A DNA stretch of 64,000 nucleotides, taken from assembly GCA_028281495.1 (NCBI GenBank), contig JANQJU010000057.1, positions 183,272-247,271 of the forward strand. The letters run 5' to 3'. Source of the stretch: SAR324 cluster bacterium. Its GTDB lineage: Bacteria > SAR324 > NAC60-12. How positions within the stretch are numbered: position 1 is the first letter of the stretch; each line of letters begins with the position of its first letter. Shown here in pieces: positions 50,694 to 59,409 of this stretch. The notes beneath the pieces were generated by a model, which saw only the letters and a list, made by a program, of their open reading frames with translations, was not told the DNA's origin and did not search any database. The translations under genes and the position numbers were made by a program.

Positions 50694-51893
50694 ATGATAA
50701 CGCATTGGTGGAAACTGATTTGGAATCGCAAACAAGAGCATTGGCTGGTCCGTATTGAAATCGGATTCGTCTTTGTCATTTTGGTCGCGGTGGCGGTCAC
50801 CACGATCCATTTCATCCAATTGGTTCGGCAGCCTCTCGGGTTTGATTCCCACAACGTCTGGGGGGTCCATTTTGACCGTCAAATCCGTGAAAGTTCGGCA
50901 GCAGAATACGAAACCTTCCACGCCTTGATTGCCGAATTGCAACAAATGGAAGGGATTGCTGAAGTGGCCGTCATGTATCCTGTTCCCTTTTCAGGAAGCA
51001 GCTCTCGTCCGGAGTTGATCATCCATGGGGTTTCGCAGCGGGTTCCCCGCAGTGTCATGACTCCCGAAGGGGTCGAGGTCTTGGATCTAGAAATTGTCGC
51101 GGGCAAGGCGTTCACCGAAGCCGATTTTGATCCGGTCTGGCAACCGACTTTGATCAATCGGGCCTTCCAAGAAAAATACTTTCCACAGTCCAACCCAATT
51201 GGCATGCAACTGAAATATGCCGGAACGCCTTCTGGACTCGTCCAAGGTGTCAAAATTGTTGGCATGATGGAGCATTTCCGAAAGTCGGGTGAATTCTTTG
51301 AAGAGACCCCGTTCATGATCATGCCGTATTATTTCAGCCCCGAGTTCGGACGAGTCCCACGCTATTTTTATCTCCTATTGAAAGTGCCTTCCGCAAACTT
51401 TGCTCAAATGGAAAATGGTCTCATTCAAACCATCCAGCAACGGACCCCTTGGAAATTCCGTGTGGAATCTTTGGACGCCATGCAACAAGCCGATCAAAAA
51501 CGCTTCAAGGCAATTGCCATCATGGCCGTAATAGTTGCAGCCTTTCTGATCTTGATGGCCATTGTGGGCCTGATTGGTGTGCTGTGGCTCGATATCACCA
51601 AACGCACCGCTGAAATTGGAATCCGACGGGCCTTAGGCGCGACCCCGAAGAACATCTATACCCAAATGCTTGGAGAGCTTTGGGTCCTCACCCTGTTTTC
51701 TGTCGGAATTGCCTTTGGACTCGTTGTCCAACTTCCCATCTTTGGCGCGATGCCCGAAGTGGACACAACCACTTGGATCTCTGGTTTTGCCATTGCGTGG
51801 GGGGCTATTTTTGGATTGGTCACGCTCTGTGGACTGTATCCCAGTTGGATGGCTTCGCAGATTCCGCCAGTTGTGGCTTTGCATCATGAATAA
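50694..51893 (+). CDS. ABC transporter permease, MacB/FtsX type (second copy)
   Basis: A 399-residue permease with the same plan as the previous gene: first membrane segment near residues 22-45, a periplasmic domain (LEIVAGKAFTEADFDPVW, LINRAFQEKYFP) and a C-terminal FtsX domain with TAEIGIRRALGATPKNIYTQ near 305 and two further membrane segments. The two copies are clearly diverged. An 82-bp spacer separates it from the first copy and holds no other feature that I see. Together with the ATPase they would form the heterodimeric inner-membrane pump. Confidence 0.92.
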   Translation: MITHWWKLIWNRKQEHWLVRIEIGFVFVILVAVAVTTIHFIQLVRQPLGFDSHNVWGVHFDRQIRESSAAEYETFHALIAELQQMEGIAEVAVMYPVPFSGSSSRPELIIHGVSQRVPRSVMTPEGVEVLDLEIVAGKAFTEADFDPVWQPTLINRAFQEKYFPQSNPIGMQLKYAGTPSGLVQGVKIVGMMEHFRKSGEFFEETPFMIMPYYFSPEFGRVPRYFYLLLKVPSANFAQMENGLIQTIQQRTPWKFRVESLDAMQQADQKRFKAIAIMAVIVAAFLILMAIVGLIGVLWLDITKRTAEIGIRRALGATPKNIYTQMLGELWVLTLFSVGIAFGLVVQLPIFGAMPEVDTTTWISGFAIAWGAIFGLVTLCGLYPSWMASQIPPVVALHHE

Positions 51894-51913
51894 AATCAAA
51901 AGAGAAAATCACT

Positions 51914-53167
51914 ATGAAAAATATTGTACTTTTTGGACTCACCATCGCCTTAGTATTGGTAGCCGTTTTTATTGACTCTCAGTGGATCCATAGTGAAGAA
52001 GTTCGAGCGGAGTCGGCTCCTCATAATATTCGTATTGGGACTCCGTCTATTCAGGACGATGTCGTTTACTTTGGAACAATGGAAGGGTTTGTTTACGCTT
52101 ACGATATCCCAACAGGCCAAGAAATGTGGCGTTATCAAGCTGGAGGGGCTGTTGCGCTTCCCCCCGTTATCGACGAAAGACGTATTTATTTTGGTGGCGA
52201 GTCAGGTTTCATGCATGCCTTGGATAGCAAAACCGGACAAGAAATATGGCGATTTCAGACAGGGCAAGTCGAGTATCCGATCCGAGACAATTTTGTGAAC
52301 AGCATTCCCACGATAAAAGATGGAACAATTTATTTTACCAGCGAAGATTTTAACTTCTACGCGGTTAATGCTGCCACCGGAAAAGAGTTGTGGCGATTTC
52401 ATCTTGGAGAAGAAATTCAACAGATCGAAACACCAATTTTCAATGATATTGCCTACATTGGGAGTTGGAATGGTTTTTTATTTGCTATCGATATCACAAC
52501 CGGAAAAGAGGTCTGGCGTTCTCAAACCAACAACTACCATGAAGGAACGATCAGCATTGGTGCTGGCCCTGAACAGTTCATTCCGAGTCGTGCTGTGCCG
52601 ACAGGAGAAAGGCTTTCAAACCAAGTTCCTTTCGTGACAGTCTCCCCTATCATCACCCAAGAGAGTGTCTACTTCTTAGATTGGACCGGTAATCTTTTTG
52701 CAATCGATATCAAAACCGGGAAGCAGCAATGGCGGTTTAAACCTGAAACAATCAATATGCGTCATGTGGGTTCCAGATTTTATATGACGTTGTTTGATGA
52801 TGTGATTTACTTTTCTACTTTAGAGGATAGGCATCTGTATGGCATCGACCGTTTCACAGGAGAACCAATCTGGGAAATCGAACGTGCGGGATGGTTGGAA
52901 GGCCCGATTCCCGGTGCTGGCAATATTGCTTTCCTGCTGGAGTTTCCATTATCAAACAATGGAGTCCCAGAAGGATTTAAATTTCAAGCCCATGCCTTCG
53001 ATTTGAAGTCACATCAACGGCTTTATACCATCAACGACATATCCCTGTTTCCGTACACAAAAGAGGGGACGGTGTATTACGGAAGTCTCGATGGGAGTTT
53101 AAAGGGCTTAGACATTTTCACAGGTGAATTGACATGGAAACTGGAAGTCAACACGACACGATTTTGA
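51914..53167 (+). CDS. PQQ-like beta-propeller repeat protein
   Basis: A 417-residue exported beta-propeller. A single N-terminal hydrophobic segment (residues 4-22) is either a signal peptide or an anchor. It is followed by repeated blades with the pattern VYFG...G.VYA.D..TG.E.WR (for example FVYAYDIPTGQEMWRY near residue 58, FMHALDSKTGQEIWRF near 96). There are about seven or eight such PQQ/BamB-type blades, which bind partners rather than PQQ in proteins of this size. It lies inside the exporter/two-component operon, so it may be a periplasmic accessory or sensor partner. The end overlaps the response-regulator gene by 34 bp. Confidence 0.85.
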   Translation: MKNIVLFGLTIALVLVAVFIDSQWIHSEEVRAESAPHNIRIGTPSIQDDVVYFGTMEGFVYAYDIPTGQEMWRYQAGGAVALPPVIDERRIYFGGESGFMHALDSKTGQEIWRFQTGQVEYPIRDNFVNSIPTIKDGTIYFTSEDFNFYAVNAATGKELWRFHLGEEIQQIETPIFNDIAYIGSWNGFLFAIDITTGKEVWRSQTNNYHEGTISIGAGPEQFIPSRAVPTGERLSNQVPFVTVSPIITQESVYFLDWTGNLFAIDIKTGKQQWRFKPETINMRHVGSRFYMTLFDDVIYFSTLEDRHLYGIDRFTGEPIWEIERAGWLEGPIPGAGNIAFLLEFPLSNNGVPEGFKFQAHAFDLKSHQRLYTINDISLFPYTKEGTVYYGSLDGSLKGLDIFTGELTWKLEVNTTRF

Positions 53168-54534
53168 TCATTGATGATGATCCCGCCATCATCACGTCAT
53201 TGAAGTTGATGTTGAAGCAGGCGGGGTTTGCCTCCCAGTCGGCACAGGCTCCCACAGAAGCTTTAGCTCTCTTGCAAACTCAGTCGTTTCGGTTGGTGAT
53301 CCAAGATCTCAATTTTTCGCGGAATACCACAGGTGAGGAAGGTTTGGCTTTATTGGAACAGATTCACACCCAAGCTCCCGAACTGCCTGTGATCCTGATC
53401 ACGGCCTGGGGTTCCATTGCGTTGGCTGTGGAAGGCATGAAACGCGGTGCAAGCGATTTCGTGACCAAACCTTGGAAAAACGAAGCCTTGCTCCAATCGA
53501 TCCGCACGGCGTTGAACTTGGCTCAAACCAAACAGTCTGCATCCCGTTCCGTTCCCATAGAACGCAGTGAGTTGGACCGTCGTTATGATTTCCGGATGAT
53601 GATTGGGGCGGAACCCAACTTCCTACAAATCTTAGATTGGATTGGTCGGGTTGCTGCCACCAACGCATCCGTCTTGATCACCGGAGAAAGCGGAACGGGC
53701 AAAGAATTGGTTGCAGAAGCGTTGCATGTCAATAGCCCTCGCCGCCACCAACCGCTGATCAAAGTCAACCTGGGCGGTATCCCCACGAGCTTGTTTGAAA
53801 GCGAACTCTTTGGACATAAAAAAGGAGCCTTCACCGATGCCAAACAGGATCGCATCGGCCGCTTCGAAGCCGCCCAAGGCGGCACACTTTTCTTAGATGA
53901 AATCGGTGATCTCGATTGGAGCTGCCAAGTGAAATTGTTGCGTGTGCTCCAAGAACGCACCTTTGAAAAAGTGGGTTCCAGCGTGAGCCAAGCGATGGAT
54001 GTGCGAGTGGTGACTGCAACCAATCGAGATCTCCCTGCTATGATTCAAGAGGGCACCTTCCGCGAAGATTTGTTTTATCGTCTCAACCTGATCCATTTGT
54101 CGTTGCCTCCGCTACGCGAACGTCGAGGTGACATTCCCGCTTTAGCCGAGTATTTCCTGCAACAAGCCTGCGCGTTTTACAAACGTCCGTCCCTCACGTT
54201 CACCCCAGAAGCCTTGCAATGGCTCCGTACCTTGCGGCTCCCTGGCAATGTGAGAGAACTCAAACAATTGATCGACCGTACCGCACTGCTCAGCACGGGT
54301 CCCCACATCACTCCGTATGACTGCGAAATCACCACCCGAATGCAGCCAAGCTCTTCGGAACCTCCGCTGGCCCTTCCCGAAGTGGGGAGCATGACCTTGG
54401 ATGAAATGGAAAAAGCGATGATTGAACGCGCCCTCCATTTCCATTCCCACAATCTCAGTAAAGTGGCTGAATCCTTAGGACTCAGCCGTGCTGCGTTGTA
54501 TCGCCGCCTCAATAAATACGGGATCGATTCATGA
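53134..54534 (+). CDS. Sigma-54-dependent response regulator (NtrC type)
   Basis: A 466-residue regulator with three domains. The receiver (about 8-125) has IIDDDPA, the phospho-acceptor Asp in VIQDLNFS near residue 55 and TKPW. The AAA+ domain (about 155-385) has Walker A GESGTGKE, Walker B GGTLFLDEIGD and RLRLNLIHL-type arginine fingers. The Fis-type helix-turn-helix is at the C-terminus (NLSKVAESLGLSRAALYRRL). The sigma-54 loop reads GAFTDA, where NtrC has GAFTGA; this variant is known in related regulators. Start ATG 53134 is inside the propeller gene, with AGGTGA upstream. Its target is probably this operon. Confidence 0.93.
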   Translation: METGSQHDTILIIDDDPAIITSLKLMLKQAGFASQSAQAPTEALALLQTQSFRLVIQDLNFSRNTTGEEGLALLEQIHTQAPELPVILITAWGSIALAVEGMKRGASDFVTKPWKNEALLQSIRTALNLAQTKQSASRSVPIERSELDRRYDFRMMIGAEPNFLQILDWIGRVAATNASVLITGESGTGKELVAEALHVNSPRRHQPLIKVNLGGIPTSLFESELFGHKKGAFTDAKQDRIGRFEAAQGGTLFLDEIGDLDWSCQVKLLRVLQERTFEKVGSSVSQAMDVRVVTATNRDLPAMIQEGTFREDLFYRLNLIHLSLPPLRERRGDIPALAEYFLQQACAFYKRPSLTFTPEALQWLRTLRLPGNVRELKQLIDRTALLSTGPHITPYDCEITTRMQPSSSEPPLALPEVGSMTLDEMEKAMIERALHFHSHNLSKVAESLGLSRAALYRRLNKYGIDS

Positions 54535-55844
54535 AACCAACCACTCGCTTATGGCTGTATTGGCTTGCTGTGCATGTTGTGTTTGGAGCCATTGGTTTGG
54601 TGTGGTTGCAGGAACAACCGCTGAAGTTGATATGCTGGGAAGGCGGGCTGGTGATTTCTCTGCTGATTGGCAGGACCTTGACTCAACGTGTATTACAGCC
54701 ACTCGAACTCCTGACACATGCGGTGGAGACCCTCAAAGGAGGTTCTTTCTCTCAACGCCTGCGCCCCACCCGTTTGCCTCCGCCTTTGGACGAATGGCTT
54801 CGATGGCACAATCAATGGGTGGAACAACTGCAACAGGAGCAAGTGCGGCTTCAAGAACAATATTGGTTTGTGGAGCAAACTCTCAACGTGTCTCCCTTGG
54901 GAACCCTCATTTTCGATTTTGATAACAAAATCGTGACCTGCAATCCCAGTGCACAGCATTGGCTGCACCTGAAATCTCCTGAAGCATGGCGGGGTAAAAC
55001 ACTCGCAGATCTTTCTGGCTCGTTGTCGGATTGCCTCCAACGTCTCAAACCCGGCCATTCTGAAGTCGTAACCGTCTCAGGACGGCATCGGATCAAATGC
55101 CAGCATTTGCAGTTTGTTGATCGGGGTTTCTCCCGAAGCTTCATGATTTTGGAAGAACTGACAGAAGAACTCCGCAAATCCGAAAAAGCCGCCTACGAAA
55201 CCCTGATCCGTACCTTGTCTCATGAAGTGAACAATTCTTTAGGTTCCATCAATTCGCTACTGCAATCGTGTCTCGGCTATGCCTCCCAACTGGAGTCAGA
55301 CGACCAAAAGGATTTCCAAACCGCACTTCAAGTTTCCATCCAACGTGCGGATCATCTCAATGCTTTCATGCAACGATATGCTGAAGTGGTCCGGTTGCCT
55401 CCTCCCCATCGCAGTCCTTGCGATGTGCAGCCTCTGCTGACCGATTTAGTTCGTCTATTCCAACCCCAAACGACCCGACATCAAATCCAATGGCAATGGC
55501 ATGTGGAAGATGCCTTCCCCACCCTGCTGATGGATCGAAATCAAATGGAGCAAGTGTTCCTAAACCTGTTGAAAAACGCGATAGAGGCCGTTCCGCAACA
55601 AGGCTTCATTGCTCTCCATCTGACCCATACCCAACGCACCCCCACCGTAATCGTCGAAGATTCCGGTCCAGGAATTGATGAAACCCTACTCAATCAGATG
55701 TTCACCCCCTTCTTCACGACCAAGCCTGAAGGCACCGGGATCGGACTCACCTTGGTGCAAGAAATCCTGATGCAACACGGCTTCGAATTCGGCGTGGACA
55801 GCCAACCCGGTGGGCCAACCCGATTTATGATCTATTTCAAATAG
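54531..55844 (+). CDS. Sensor histidine kinase
   Basis: A 437-residue membrane kinase, overlapping the regulator as ATGA. Two hydrophobic segments (about 7-25 and 32-50) with almost no periplasmic loop between them suggest it senses within or inside the membrane. A PAS-like region follows (near 120-220). The phospho-acceptor His is in RTLSHEVNNSLGS near residue 229, and the ATPase domain has QVFLNLLKNAIEA (N box) near 343, DSGPGIDE (G1) and GTGIGLTLVQE (G2). It should phosphorylate the preceding NtrC-type regulator. The signal is unknown, but may reflect the load of the exporter. Confidence 0.93.
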   Translation: MKPTTRLWLYWLAVHVVFGAIGLVWLQEQPLKLICWEGGLVISLLIGRTLTQRVLQPLELLTHAVETLKGGSFSQRLRPTRLPPPLDEWLRWHNQWVEQLQQEQVRLQEQYWFVEQTLNVSPLGTLIFDFDNKIVTCNPSAQHWLHLKSPEAWRGKTLADLSGSLSDCLQRLKPGHSEVVTVSGRHRIKCQHLQFVDRGFSRSFMILEELTEELRKSEKAAYETLIRTLSHEVNNSLGSINSLLQSCLGYASQLESDDQKDFQTALQVSIQRADHLNAFMQRYAEVVRLPPPHRSPCDVQPLLTDLVRLFQPQTTRHQIQWQWHVEDAFPTLLMDRNQMEQVFLNLLKNAIEAVPQQGFIALHLTHTQRTPTVIVEDSGPGIDETLLNQMFTPFFTTKPEGTGIGLTLVQEILMQHGFEFGVDSQPGGPTRFMIYFK

Positions 55845-55904
55845 CCAATTATCTCGCAGCCAAGCTTTTCGTAGCCAATTATCTCGTAGCCAAGCTTTTC
55901 GTAG
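55842..55904 (+). repeat. 30-bp tandem repeat starting at the histidine-kinase stop codon
   Basis: Units at 55842-55871 and 55872-55901 differ at one base and are followed by a partial copy. The first three bases are the TAG stop of the kinase gene, so the repeat begins exactly at the stop. Confidence 0.93.
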
Positions 55905-55908
55905 CCAA

Positions 55909-56005
55909 CTGCGTCACGCCGTCCCAATTAATTATTTCGTGTCCGCCTGCGTCACGCCGTCCCAATTAATTATTTCGTGTCCACCTGCGTCACACCGTCC
56001 CAATG
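55909..56005 (-). repeat. 38-bp tandem repeat of the 3' end of the cyclase gene
   Basis: Units at 55909-55946 and 55947-55984 and a partial third to 56005. The cyclase stop codon (55970-55972) and its last codons lie within the second and third copies, so the end of the minus-strand gene has been duplicated into the convergent spacer. Confidence 0.92.
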
Positions 56006-58075
56006 TTCGTCCCAACCATGTTGTAGGTGGTATTCGCATTGGTGTTGGAAAAACGCAGCCACCGGATCTTCAGGATGCCTTACCAGACAGTTTGCAAATA
56101 ACGCTTCTGCTTCTTGGAAGCGCTTCAGATGAAACAAAGAGCGGGCTTCTTCAAATTCACGAACCGTGGCCTGCTTCTGGGCTTTCATCTCTTCCGAATC
56201 ACCTTCATACACCTCAAAGATACTGACCGCATTTTTCTTACCCGCCACAAGCACTCGATCAATGCAGCGAATGGCATAGCGATGCTGGTTCTTGAGAGCA
56301 AAAAACGTGTTTTCGCTCACCACTAAGGAAACACCATACCGCTTCGTCAACCCTTCCAAACGGGATGCCAGATTCACGGCATCGCTGATAACAGTTCCTT
56401 CCATACGGTGTCGTTCACCGACCGTTCCCAACATCAATTTTCCCGTATTGATCCCAATCCCCACGCGGATCGTGGGGTGTTGATTTTGTTTTCGAGATGC
56501 GTTCCAACGACTCAACTGGTTCAGCATTGCCACGGCAGCTTGCACTGCATCATCTGCTTGAGGAAACAAAGCCACGATGGCATCCCCGATATACTTATCC
56601 ACAAACCCTTGGTGCTCACGAATCACCGGCCCCATTTGACTGAGATACTCGTTGATGAATTGAAAGTTGGCTTCGGGCGTCATTTGCTCGGAAAGTTGGG
56701 TAAATGCACGAATGTCAATAAACAACACCGTCATTTCGGTTTCGATGCAATCTCCGAGTTGGAGATCGGTGACTTCCTCCTTTTGCAAGAAGTTCAAAAA
56801 CTCATACGGAACGAATTTTTGAAACACATGGTTGAGCGCGGCAATCCGTTCTGTTCCTGCCAACTGCTGCTGGAGTGCCAACTCCCGTTCTTCTTTCATG
56901 ACTTTGAAGCGGTCTGTCAAAGCCAAGGCCAATAAAAAAATTTCCAGATACGCTCCGAGAAACAGCGCATTTTCGGTAAACACGTTGCTGGGCAAGACCG
57001 CCATCAGCTTGAGCACCAACACACTCGCTCCCACCATTATCGTGGAAAACGCCACAAGGAAAAAAAAGGCCGGACGGTAATTTCGCAACCAACACCGCAA
57101 CGCCGCCACAAACAAAGAAATGACCACGACCAAAGCCACCATGGGAATCAGCATGAGCAACCAAAATCGTGAGATCACAATCCCCAATAACAGCGCCAGC
57201 ACCATCTCGATTCCTAACACCACCATCAATAGAATCAACCAACGGTCCAACAGCGGTGCATGCACACGAGTCTTGAGAAACCCTCGACCGAATTGCACCA
57301 ACCAAAATTCATGAAATGCCACCAAAAACGCTCCCAATTGAGGACTTGTCCAGAACTTGCTGTGTCCAAACACTTCTTCGGTGAGGCCGTCATAAGTACA
57401 CATCCACAACAGGAACCCCAGGACATACAAAAGGTAATACAAATAGTTTCGGTCGCGTAGCGAGAGGAACAGCACGAAATTGTACAACCACATGATCAGG
57501 AGTGAGCCATAATAAATCCCAACCCGCGATTGATCTTGGCGGACCTTCTCGGCAAACGCGATGGGTTCCCACAAGGTGAGATCTAGCGCAACAGACGATG
57601 CCGGAAACCATAAGTAGAACACCTGCGATTCCTGCGCCTTGAGAGCGATACGAAAACTGGGATTCCGATAACGGATTTTGGGAGGACTGGGATGGTAGGT
57701 TCCGGCCCACTGTTGTTCCCAGTGGCCGGTTTCATTTTGGAAATAAAGCGCGATTTCTCCAATGCGGGCATAATTCAATTCCAAGACCCATTGCGTGTCT
57801 TGGGCACTCCGATTCACCAACTCAAACCGTGCCCACATTGCCGACGCAGTGAATCCAAAATTGGGAATCGCTTGTTCATTGGATTCAAAATCAGCACGGC
57901 GTGCGGGTGCTGCCACCGACTCAATAGTTTCTTGATGTTGAGGATCTTCAAGCAACTCCAAATAAGGCCCCAAACGCACTTGTTTCACCTCCGCGGTTAA
58001 GTTCAACGGTGGCGATGCCTCCGCTGCCCAACACACCATGAAAAAAATTAAACCGCTGAAGATGCCCAATCGCAT
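55970..58075 (-). CDS. 7TMR-DISM receptor adenylate cyclase
   Basis: A 701-residue membrane receptor cyclase. A signal peptide (residues 1-20) leads to a periplasmic 7TMR-DISMED2-type carbohydrate-binding-like domain (about 30-165). Seven membrane segments follow (about 180-375), then a class III cyclase catalytic domain (about 430-610). The two metal Asp residues are in LFIDIRAF and YIGDAIVALF. The Lys of FVDKY and the Asp of VISDAVNLASR indicate ATP rather than GTP. The last 70 residues resemble a TPR helix pair. It would make cAMP in response to an external ligand. ATG 58075 is chosen to fit the signal peptide; the ribosome-binding site is weak, and TTG 58126 is an alternative. Confidence 0.88.
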   Translation of the reverse strand: MRLGIFSGLIFFMVCWAAEASPPLNLTAEVKQVRLGPYLELLEDPQHQETIESVAAPARRADFESNEQAIPNFGFTASAMWARFELVNRSAQDTQWVLELNYARIGEIALYFQNETGHWEQQWAGTYHPSPPKIRYRNPSFRIALKAQESQVFYLWFPASSVALDLTLWEPIAFAEKVRQDQSRVGIYYGSLLIMWLYNFVLFLSLRDRNYLYYLLYVLGFLLWMCTYDGLTEEVFGHSKFWTSPQLGAFLVAFHEFWLVQFGRGFLKTRVHAPLLDRWLILLMVVLGIEMVLALLLGIVISRFWLLMLIPMVALVVVISLFVAALRCWLRNYRPAFFFLVAFSTIMVGASVLVLKLMAVLPSNVFTENALFLGAYLEIFLLALALTDRFKVMKEERELALQQQLAGTERIAALNHVFQKFVPYEFLNFLQKEEVTDLQLGDCIETEMTVLFIDIRAFTQLSEQMTPEANFQFINEYLSQMGPVIREHQGFVDKYIGDAIVALFPQADDAVQAAVAMLNQLSRWNASRKQNQHPTIRVGIGINTGKLMLGTVGERHRMEGTVISDAVNLASRLEGLTKRYGVSLVVSENTFFALKNQHRYAIRCIDRVLVAGKKNAVSIFEVYEGDSEEMKAQKQATVREFEEARSLFHLKRFQEAEALFANCLVRHPEDPVAAFFQHQCEYHLQHGWDEHWDGVTQVDTK

Positions 58076-58226
58076 GATCGTTTGCAGGAAGAGGTTCGAA
58101 CCCACAGGTCCTTGCGTCCAAAACAATGCGTTCCAAAACTAATACGTTCCAAAACAATGGACTCGCTAATTAGAGTTTCAGAAAACAGTTATCAGGATTA
58201 TTGCATTGTACCAAGATTTCAAATCA

Positions 58227-58287
58227 AGACTAAATAAAAACGTTCGTGAAATGCTTCACTGTTATTTTTCCTAGAAATACCGGCTAT
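58227..58287 (+). repeat. 61-bp dispersed repeat, copy C
   Basis: Third copy of the 61-bp repeat, ending about 41 bp before the start of the intact DUF2887 gene. This is the only copy still joined to a complete gene. Confidence 0.93.
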
Positions 58288-58328
58288 CAGATTGGGGTCT
58301 GTTGTCCACCCTATCTCGAAAGGAAGCC

Positions 58329-59153
58329 ATGCTCACCGATCCCTTTTTTTATGAATTCTTCAAACACGCCCCCAATCTGATTCAAGATCTCATTCCTCTT
58401 GAACATCCTACCGACTACCGATTTGCCAGTGAATCCGTCAAAACCCCGACACGACAAATCGATGGCGTGTTCCGTCCCACCAGCTCAGGCGATCCCATTG
58501 TATTCTTGGAGGCCCAAGGCTACACCGATCCCTTCTTGTATGACCGAGCGTTCAATGAAGTCCTCACGTTGCGTCTCAAAGAACAATGGAAGGTGCCGTT
58601 TATCATTGTACTGCTCTTTGTTGAAAAGAAGTTTGATCTCAACAACAGCCCAGTCGATGTCCGTGCCCCCAATCAACTGGAAAAGGTCTTCTTACGAGAT
58701 TTCCTAGAACAACTCGGTCCAAACCTGGGAACGTGGGCGGCCTTGAAGCCGCTGTATTGCGAGGACGAACAGACACTCCGACAAGCCGGATCGGAATGGC
58801 GACAAGAAATCGAGTCGGCACAAATCTCTAGTACGACCGAAGTGGCTTTGTTACAATTGATGATCGCCACCATTGGAGAAAAATTCAAACAACTATCCAA
58901 GGAGCACATTATGGAAATCCTACAAATGCCTGATTTGAAGAACACAAGAATTGCCAAGGAATACGCAGAAGAAGGTAAAAAGCTGGGAATAGAAATCGGA
59001 GAAAAACGTGGAGAGTGGATTGGCAAAATCCAAACAGCTCAAGAGTTTTTGGGGATCCCCACCACTCCCAAATCAAAATTGAAAGGGCTGACTATTAAGG
59101 AATTGGAAGTCATCTATGACGATTTGAAATCTCACAGAGACGAGAGCATCTAG
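58329..59153 (+). CDS. DUF2887 (Rpn-like) PD-(D/E)XK family protein
   Basis: A 274-residue protein of the Rpn/DUF2887 putative-transposase group, related to recombination-promoting nucleases. The N-terminal LTDPFFYEFFKHAPNLI, the core RQIDGVFRP near residue 47, and IVFLEAQGYTDPF near 57 (Asp, Glu and Gln of the modified PD-(D/E)XK site) are diagnostic. The C-terminal third is a helical linker with EYAEEGKKLGIEIGEKRGE, common in these proteins. ATG 58329 follows AAAGGA and is preferred over 58302. A deleted copy of the same unit survives at 44075-44224. These genes are often multicopy and spread by unknown means. Confidence 0.88.
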   Translation: MLTDPFFYEFFKHAPNLIQDLIPLEHPTDYRFASESVKTPTRQIDGVFRPTSSGDPIVFLEAQGYTDPFLYDRAFNEVLTLRLKEQWKVPFIIVLLFVEKKFDLNNSPVDVRAPNQLEKVFLRDFLEQLGPNLGTWAALKPLYCEDEQTLRQAGSEWRQEIESAQISSTTEVALLQLMIATIGEKFKQLSKEHIMEILQMPDLKNTRIAKEYAEEGKKLGIEIGEKRGEWIGKIQTAQEFLGIPTTPKSKLKGLTIKELEVIYDDLKSHRDESI

Positions 59154-59166
59154 CCTAATACGTAAG

Positions 59167-59313
59167 GTTGAGCAATTAGAGCAGGAACGCGTTTTGAATT
59201 TGACCCTCAAGGATGCAGAGGTCTTTTTCGAAGCCATCAAAAACCCCCCTCCACCTAATGATTCTTTAATGACAGCGGCAAGGGCCTATCAACAGGAATA
59301 TCCCCTTGCCTGA
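59167..59313 (+). pseudogene. Remnant of a DUF1778-type antitoxin gene
   Basis: The 48 codons before TGA 59311 read VEQLEQERVLNLTLKDAEVF and EAIKNPPPPNDSLMTAARAY. This matches the C-terminal half of DUF1778 (TacA-like) antitoxins, with their NPPxPN signature. The N-terminal ribbon-helix-helix half and a start codon are missing, and no acetyltransferase toxin gene follows. I take it as a truncated copy. Confidence 0.75.
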
Positions 59314-59409
59314 ACATCCCTTGGAATTATTTCTACCTATGGAACTAACTTTTTCGTTGCAATCCGAACACCACCTTGCCTTTTCAACCATCCTTCCGGA
59401 GGAACATTT

